From NCBI GenBank assembly GCA_002395135.1, contig DGWC01000005.1, positions 1-10,261 on the forward strand: DNA of 10,261 nucleotides. Direction: 5' to 3'. The position numbers and the translations under genes were made by a program. This document shows, piece after piece, positions 5,931 to 10,261 of the stretch. Below the pieces are notes generated by a model. The model saw nothing but the letters and a program-made list of their open reading frames with translations, did not search any database and was not told where the DNA came from. This DNA is from Prevotella sp. UBA4268. GTDB taxonomy: Bacteria > Bacteroidota > Bacteroidia > Bacteroidales > Bacteroidaceae. Within the stretch, counting starts at the first letter, position 1. Each line of letters opens with the position of its first letter.

Positions 5931-8372
5931 TCAGATGATTTTTGCGGTTTTTCCTGCTTTTACCTTCACTTTCTTCTCCTGGCCGTTGACGATAACGTGC
6001 GTGGTGCCGCCCTTCTCGCTATGCAGGCGTGCCGATGTTACTTGGCCGTGGCTCCATTCCATGTCTACTACGAAGCCTCCGCGGGCGCAGAGTCCGCTCA
6101 CCTTGCCGCTGTTCCACGCCTTGGGCAGGGCGGGAAGAAGGGTGATTTCTTCGCTGCTGCTCTGCAAAAGCATCTCGCAGACACCCGCCGTGCCGCCGAA
6201 GTTGCCGTCGATCTGGAATGGCGGGTGGGCATCGAAGAGGTTGGGATAGGTGCCGCCACTGTGACGGCGGTCGGCTCCCTGGTATTTGTCGGGCGATACA
6301 TAGGTGAGCAGTTTCTGGTAGATGTGGTAGGCCTGTTCGCCATCGTGGAGGCGCGCCCAGAGGTTGATGCGCCAGCCCGTGCTCCATCCGGTGGTCTTGT
6401 CGCCTTTCTGGATGAGCGTCTGTCGGCAGGCTTCCCTGATGTCTTTCAGTGTGGAGTGGGCGTTGTCGGTGCCTGACGGGGTTGCCAAGTGGTTGCCCGG
6501 GAAGAGCCCGATGAGGTGGGATTGGTGGCGATGGTGTATGTCAAAGTCGTCCCAGTCGTAATACCATTCGTTCAGGTCGCCGTTCTTGCCGATGGTGTAG
6601 GGATGGAGGGAGGCCAGTGGAGTCATGAGGGTGCGCAGCAAACCTTCGTCGGCATGGCTGCCTTGCAGCGCCGTAGTGGCAAGGAGGGTGTTGGTGAACA
6701 GTTCGCGGATGATGGCCAGGTCGGCAGTGCCGCCATAGCAGGTCATGCCGTGGTAGCCCTTGTCGGTAACATATTCGTTCTCTGGCGAAGTGCTGGGGGC
6801 GGTGATCAGTTCACCGGGATGCTTGGGATTCTCGATGAGCCAGTCGGAGCAGAAGGCGCAGGCTCCCTGCATCAGCGGGTAGGCCACATGGCGCAGATAC
6901 TCCTTGTCTTGCGTGAACTGATATCTCTCCCAAAGCGTGTTCACCAGCCAGGCACCGCCCAGGTTCCAGTTGGCCCATTCGGGTTTTTCGTTCTTCTCGC
7001 CCACGGGGTTTGTCATGGCCCAGATGTCAGAGTTGTGGCTGCTGCACCATCCTTGATGAATGCCGTAGTAGTTCTTCGCCGTGTGTTTCCCATTCTCGGC
7101 CAGTGCCTGCACGAACAGGTCGAGCGGTTCGGCCATTTCTGCAAGGTTGGCCACGAAGGCCGGCCAGTAGTTTTCTTCCAGATTGATGTTCACCGTGTAG
7201 TTTCCGCGCCAGGGTGACCAGAGATGGGGTGTCCACAGACCTTGCAGATTGGCGGGTACGCCTGGCGTGCGTGAGGAACTGATGAGCAGGTATCGGCCAT
7301 ACTGGAAATAGAGTGTTTCCAGATAGCGCGAGTTGCCGCCGTGGTCGGTATAGTCTTTCAGCAGTTGGTCGGTGGGAATGCTTATGTGCTCCTGGTCTTC
7401 GGTCACCGGTGTTTTCTGTCCGGCAACGATGTCGGTCTCGGTTGTTCCCAATGTCAGTTTCACCCTGTTGAAAAACGACTGATAGTCTTTCACGTGCCTC
7501 TCCCGCAGTTGGTCGTAGGTATAGTTCACGAGATGCCATGCGTCGTCGGCCACCTTTTCTATATAGGGTGCGCCTTCTTTCACGGGGTGTTTGTCAAAAC
7601 CGTTGAAACTTGTTTCGTTGATGAAGTACAAGACAAGTTCGGTGGCATTGATAACTTGCAGCGTACTGTCGGTCACTTCGAGTTTGCCGCCGCTGAGTTT
7701 CGGAATGAGTTGTGAGCAATAGTGAATGCTGTTGTTGCTGTCGCCGATGGCGTGTCCCATGAGCGTGATGCTGCTTGGCGAGGCTTTCACCTGGTGAGGC
7801 ACCTGCGATGTGAGCGTCAGTTCGCAGTTGATGCTGGCGGGTTTGTCGGCCGTGATGCGCATGGCGATGACCTTGTCGGGGTGGGAGGCGAAGTATTCGC
7901 GGCGGAAACAGACATCGCCCTTGCGGTAAAGGATGTTGACCAGCGCCTCGTCTAAACTGAGGGAGCGCGAGTAGTGGCTCGCCTTGCCCGGCGCATAGTC
8001 CTTTATATACAGGGTGGCAAGGGGCTGGTAGAACTGCGAGTTGTGGCCTTGCACGTGCAGTTGGAGCGAGTCGGCCAGACGATAGTCTTCGTTGAACAGG
8101 GCTTTTCTGATTTCGGGAATCCATTTAGATGCACCGGCATCTTCATCGTGGTCAACGGGTTTTCCTGTCCACAGGGTGATGTCGTTCAGATAGAGCGAGT
8201 CGGTTTCGGTGCCTCCGTATATCAGTGCGCCCATCTTTCCGTTGCCGATGGGCAGTGACTCTTCAAAGTATTGTGCAGGCTGCTCATACCAGAGCGTCAT
8301 GGGGAGTTGGTTTTGTGCCGCTGACGGAAGAGCGGCGGCAGCGAGCAATGCGGCGAGAGCATATTTTTTCAT
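5931..8372 (-). CDS. GH95 family glycosidase (alpha-L-fucosidase or alpha-L-galactosidase), secreted
   Basis: This 813-residue protein is a glycoside hydrolase of family GH95, inverting enzymes that remove terminal alpha-1,2-L-fucose (as in Bifidobacterium AfcA) or, in some members, alpha-L-galactose from host or plant glycans. The N-terminus MKKYALAALLAAAALPSAAQ is a signal peptide with cleavage after SAA or SAAQ and no lipobox cysteine, so the enzyme is probably periplasmic. A beta-sandwich domain (about 25-270) with PIGNGKMGALIYGG is followed by the (alpha/alpha)6 catalytic barrel. VNINLEENYWP carries the paired asparagines (395 and 397) equivalent to AfcA Asn421 and Asn423. APSTSPENEY contains the likely catalytic acid Glu531. 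HHRHQSHL (613-620) and IDGNFGG (Asp722, like AfcA Asp766) complete the site. The ATG at 8372 is preferred over 8393, because the -7 box lies only 5 bp before the latter. The AraC gene follows 1 bp downstream. Fucosidase versus galactosidase activity is not resolved here. Confidence 0.93.
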   Translation of the reverse strand: MKKYALAALLAAAALPSAAQNQLPMTLWYEQPAQYFEESLPIGNGKMGALIYGGTETDSLYLNDITLWTGKPVDHDEDAGASKWIPEIRKALFNEDYRLADSLQLHVQGHNSQFYQPLATLYIKDYAPGKASHYSRSLSLDEALVNILYRKGDVCFRREYFASHPDKVIAMRITADKPASINCELTLTSQVPHQVKASPSSITLMGHAIGDSNNSIHYCSQLIPKLSGGKLEVTDSTLQVINATELVLYFINETSFNGFDKHPVKEGAPYIEKVADDAWHLVNYTYDQLRERHVKDYQSFFNRVKLTLGTTETDIVAGQKTPVTEDQEHISIPTDQLLKDYTDHGGNSRYLETLYFQYGRYLLISSSRTPGVPANLQGLWTPHLWSPWRGNYTVNINLEENYWPAFVANLAEMAEPLDLFVQALAENGKHTAKNYYGIHQGWCSSHNSDIWAMTNPVGEKNEKPEWANWNLGGAWLVNTLWERYQFTQDKEYLRHVAYPLMQGACAFCSDWLIENPKHPGELITAPSTSPENEYVTDKGYHGMTCYGGTADLAIIRELFTNTLLATTALQGSHADEGLLRTLMTPLASLHPYTIGKNGDLNEWYYDWDDFDIHHRHQSHLIGLFPGNHLATPSGTDNAHSTLKDIREACRQTLIQKGDKTTGWSTGWRINLWARLHDGEQAYHIYQKLLTYVSPDKYQGADRRHSGGTYPNLFDAHPPFQIDGNFGGTAGVCEMLLQSSSEEITLLPALPKAWNSGKVSGLCARGGFVVDMEWSHGQVTSARLHSEKGGTTHVIVNGQEKKVKVKAGKTAKII

Positions 8373-8398
8373 AAACGTTGTTTGATGATTCATGGTTG

Positions 8399-8406
8399 CA
8401 AATATA
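8399..8406 (-). promoter_or_regulatory. -7 box of the GH95-AraC operon promoter
   Basis: On the minus strand TATATTTG matches TAnnTTTG exactly and lies 26 bp before the preferred ATG at 8372. No good -33 TTTG is visible at the usual spacing, which would fit a promoter needing an activator such as the AraC protein encoded downstream; that link is inference. Confidence 0.6.
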
Positions 8407-8461
8407 CGTTTTTTTTCTGAAAATGGCGCGCTAATTCCTGTAAAAACAGAAAAACAGAACA

Positions 8462-8503
8462 AAAAGAAGAATCCTGCTACAATGCGAGCAGGATTCTTCT
8501 TTT
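8462..8503 (-). terminator. Strong intrinsic terminator after the low-complexity gene
   Basis: Two perfect 17-base arms (AAAAGAAGAATCCTGCT at 8462-8478 and its complement at 8487-8503) flank an 8-base loop. The hairpin starts 24 bp after the stop of the minus-strand gene ending at 8528 and is followed on that strand by five T. It can form on either strand and should insulate the GH95 promoter from upstream transcription. Confidence 0.9.
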
Positions 8504-8527
8504 GGTTCTGATATTGTTTTCAGAGCA

Positions 8528-9547
8528 TTACTCTTCAACAGTCTCTGTTGCTTCCTTCACCTCTGGTTCGGCGTTCTCCGTTTCAAGCGGCTGGCCCTTG
8601 ATGGGGGTGCCTCCAGTGCCTGTCGTTGTGGTTCCGCGGCGGGGCAATACCGGCTTGGTGGTCGTGGTGGGACGAGCCGGGTTTGTTGCGGGGAGAGCCG
8701 TGTTGGTTGTGGGACGAGCCGTGTTGACTCTCGGCATTGCATTCACTGGGACGTTTTCATCTTCGGTCACTTCCTCTTCGATTACTTCCGGCTCAAGGGG
8801 ATTGCCGTTGCTCTTCTGCTTCACAGCCGTGTTGTTGGGAGTCCTTCCTCTGAGTCCCGGTCGCTTGTTGGTGCGGGGGACAGATGGTGCGGTTGCCTGC
8901 GGCATCTCCGGCATCTGTGGCATATTGCCAACGGTGTTGTTGTCGGCCTTGTTTCTCACAGCGGGGCGCTTGTTGGCGCGACCTGCCTTGGAAGCCGCCT
9001 TGGAGCGTCCCTTCGGTGCGCCGGTACTGACGGCTTCAGCCTCTTCAACGGCCTTTTCTTCTGCCAATTCAAGCATGTCGGGCATGTCTGCATTGGCTGT
9101 CTGCGGTGCTGCCTTCGGGTCGCCAGTGCTCATGCCCTGCTTGGGACTTACGCCCGGGCGTGTAGTCGTTGTTCTTCTTGTTGTACCTTGCTGAGTTCTG
9201 GCAGAGCGGGAAGGACGAACGCGGGGTGTACCAGTAGTCTGGGTTCTCGGTGCTGCGTTCTGTACGGCAGAAGCACCTTCGGCTGTCTCGGGCAGGAGAT
9301 CTACCTCAGGCACATCACTTTCGCTCCCCTTTACCTTTGATGCGGTATTGGGTACTGCTGGTTTATTCAGACGGGTTGCACCTCCAGGTATGTTTGGAGT
9401 TGCGGGACCACCTGGAACTCCGCTTTTGATTTTCTTTTGCGGTATGTTTTGCGGCGTAGTGGGCGTTTGTGCCTGAGCATATACACATGTTGCAAGCAGT
9501 AAACTGGCAACCATTAAAAATCTGTTAGAGAAAAGTTTTAGTTTCAT
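8528..9547 (-). CDS. Secreted low-complexity, aromatic-free protein of unknown function
   Basis: I do not recognise this 339-residue protein. It starts with a signal peptide (basic MKLKLFSNRF, hydrophobic LMVASLLLATCVYA, cleavage near AQAQ at 24-27), so it is exported to the periplasm or beyond; LATC is a poor lipobox. The mature chain has no Phe, Trp, Tyr, Cys or His and is rich in Thr, Pro, Ala, Asn, Arg and Glu, so it should be intrinsically disordered. Basic and acidic stretches alternate. Basic parts include ARTQQGTTRRTTTTRP (116-131) and KGRSKAASKAGRANKRP (179-195). Acidic parts include LELAEEKAVEEAEA (159-172), EPEVIEEEVTEDE (252-264) and a Glu-rich C-terminus. Internal repeats are visible: RANKRPAVRNKADNNTV (190-206) with RTNKRPGLRGRTPNNTAV (225-242), and NPLEPEV with QPLETENAEPEV. 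The frame is supported by a consensus promoter, a matching terminator and the signal peptide. It lies between gyrB and the GH95 operon as a single-gene unit. A surface or cell-wall-interacting filler protein is possible, but nothing shows it. Confidence 0.8.
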   Translation of the reverse strand: MKLKLFSNRFLMVASLLLATCVYAQAQTPTTPQNIPQKKIKSGVPGGPATPNIPGGATRLNKPAVPNTASKVKGSESDVPEVDLLPETAEGASAVQNAAPRTQTTGTPRVRPSRSARTQQGTTRRTTTTRPGVSPKQGMSTGDPKAAPQTANADMPDMLELAEEKAVEEAEAVSTGAPKGRSKAASKAGRANKRPAVRNKADNNTVGNMPQMPEMPQATAPSVPRTNKRPGLRGRTPNNTAVKQKSNGNPLEPEVIEEEVTEDENVPVNAMPRVNTARPTTNTALPATNPARPTTTTKPVLPRRGTTTTGTGGTPIKGQPLETENAEPEVKEATETVEE

Positions 9548-9580
9548 GTCGTTTTGTATTTAAATGTTAATGAATCATCG

Positions 9581-9612
9581 CAAAGATAGGAAAAAAACGG
9601 ATTCCAACCAAA
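9581..9612 (-). promoter_or_regulatory. Consensus Bacteroidetes promoter for the low-complexity gene
   Basis: On the minus strand TTTG (9609-9612), a 20-bp spacer and TATCTTTG (9581-9588) match the TTTG-N19-21-TAnnTTTG consensus in full. It leaves a leader of about 30 bases before the ATG at 9547. This is the best promoter in the window and is a reason to accept the odd downstream gene as real. Confidence 0.8.
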
Positions 9613-9699
9613 TAATTGTTTGTCGGCAGACGGTTGTGCGGCTCCTTTTATGGATTATTAACAATTTTGCATGCCGAATGGGCGGCATTACTGGTATGC

Positions 9700-9739
9700 A
9701 AAAAAAGACCTGCCTGCTCGAAAACAAACAGACAGGTCT
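9700..9739 (-). terminator. Intrinsic terminator of gyrB
   Basis: On the minus strand an 11-base stem (AGACCTGTCTG pairing with CAGGCAGGTCT, one U-G wobble) with a 12-base loop is followed by seven T. The arms are 9729-9739 and 9706-9716. It lies about 57 bp after the gyrB stop. The one imperfect pair is a wobble only in the minus-strand RNA, which confirms the direction. Confidence 0.88.
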
Positions 9740-9796
9740 GCTAACCAATCAAAATAAACTAAATATTTCTTTTTTCAGTCTAAGCAATCATTTGCC

Positions 9797-10261
9797 TTAT
9801 GCATCGATGTTGGCATAAGTGGCATTCTGCTCGATGAACTCGCGGCGCGGTTCCACGTCGTCGCCCATCAGCATGGAGAATATCTCGTCGGCCTCTGCGG
9901 CGTTCTCAATGGAAACCTGCTTGAGAAGACGGGTAGACGGGTCCATGGTGGTTTCCCAGAGTTGCTCCGGGTTCATCTCACCGAGACCTTTGTAGCGCTG
10001 TGTGTGCAGGGCACTGCTGTTCTCGTCGCCAGCCACATATTTGTCAATGAAAGTCTGGCGCTGCTGTTCGGTATAGCAGTACTCGCTGAACTTCTTGTAG
10101 GTGCATTTATAAAGTGGGGGAGTGGCGATGTAGAGATGTCCCTCCTGAATCACCTTGGGCATGAACCTGTAGAAGAGCGTCATGATGAGCGTGTCGATGT
10201 GAGAGCCATCGACATCGGCATCGGTCATGATAATAATCTTGTCGTAGCGCAGTTTGTCGAT
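9797..10261 (-). CDS. gyrB: DNA gyrase subunit B, C-terminal part (partial)
   Basis: These are the last 154 codons of a GyrB subunit; the gene continues beyond the right edge. GyrB is the ATPase subunit of gyrase, the cytosolic type II topoisomerase that introduces negative supercoils. The visible part begins in the TOPRIM domain with IDKLRYDKIIIMTDADVDGS, in which the DxDxD acidic cluster binds the catalytic Mg. It continues with HIDTLIMTLFYRFMPKVI and ATPPLYK, then QRYKGLGEMNPEQLWETTMD, the family's conserved C-terminal block, and ends EFIEQNATYANIDA. The ending is GyrB-like rather than ParE-like for Bacteroidetes. The frame is clean, the stop is TAA at 9797-9799, and a strong terminator follows. 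The resistance-relevant quinolone region of GyrB lies mostly in or beyond the part seen here and shows no obvious oddity. Confidence 0.95.
   Translation of the reverse strand: MDKLRYDKIIIMTDADVDGSHIDTLIMTLFYRFMPKVIQEGHLYIATPPLYKCTYKKFSEYCYTEQQRQTFIDKYVAGDENSSALHTQRYKGLGEMNPEQLWETTMDPSTRLLKQVSIENAAEADEIFSMLMGDDVEPRREFIEQNATYANIDA

Noticed and set aside
5874..7715. Long plus-strand open frames opposite the GH95 gene
   Set aside because: They are antisense shadows of a GC-rich coding sequence; the minus strand carries full catalytic motifs and a signal peptide.
8373..8462. Longer GH95 start upstream of 8372
   Set aside because: The upstream part reads through the promoter -7 box, and the signal peptide starts at the ATG at 8372.
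9671..9688. Hairpin ATGCCG-CGGCAT as a terminator
   Set aside because: It has only 6 bp and no T tract on either strand; the gyrB terminator next to it is far stronger.

Overview
The window looks like a chromosomal segment of a Bacteroidales bacterium, most likely Prevotella or a close relative. Supporting signs are four promoters with the Bacteroidetes -7 box TAnnTTTG, a GyrB and a DUF3109 protein of Bacteroidales type, a fucosidase-family GH95 enzyme with a signal peptide, and a small ECF sigma-factor remnant. Identities come from recognised motifs in the translations; no database search was run.

Layout. Positions 1-251 hold the 3' end of gpmI (phosphoglycerate mutase). Positions 324-1371 are a gene graveyard: the N-terminal part of an ECF sigma factor with a nonsense codon, the C-terminal half of an RND-type outer-membrane efflux protein on the other strand, and the last ~40 codons of a GtrB-like glycosyltransferase. 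Positions 1372-2085 are AT-rich and non-coding, and contain six degenerate 22-bp tandem units. Three intact forward genes follow: an HI0933/YhiN-type flavoprotein (2086-3306), ung (3698-4363) and a cysteine-rich DUF3109 protein (4432-5070). The gap between the flavoprotein gene and ung is almost entirely filled by fourteen consecutive 22-bp units in three sequence families.

The right half runs on the minus strand. A GH95 glycosidase (5931-8372) and an AraC-type regulator (5051-5929) lie one base apart and probably form an operon for fucosylated or related glycans; the regulator overlaps the DUF3109 gene tail-to-tail by 20 bp. Upstream are a secreted, aromatic-free, low-complexity protein (8528-9547) with its own promoter and terminator, and the 3' end of gyrB (9797-10261) with its terminator.

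The most unusual signal is the pair of 22-bp-period arrays. Their units match across the two loci in opposite orientation, so they appear to belong to one dispersed repeat family. They carry no spacers and no reading frame. The other points of interest are the three-fragment graveyard and the disordered secreted protein. I saw no CRISPR array, tRNA, rRNA or intact mobile element.
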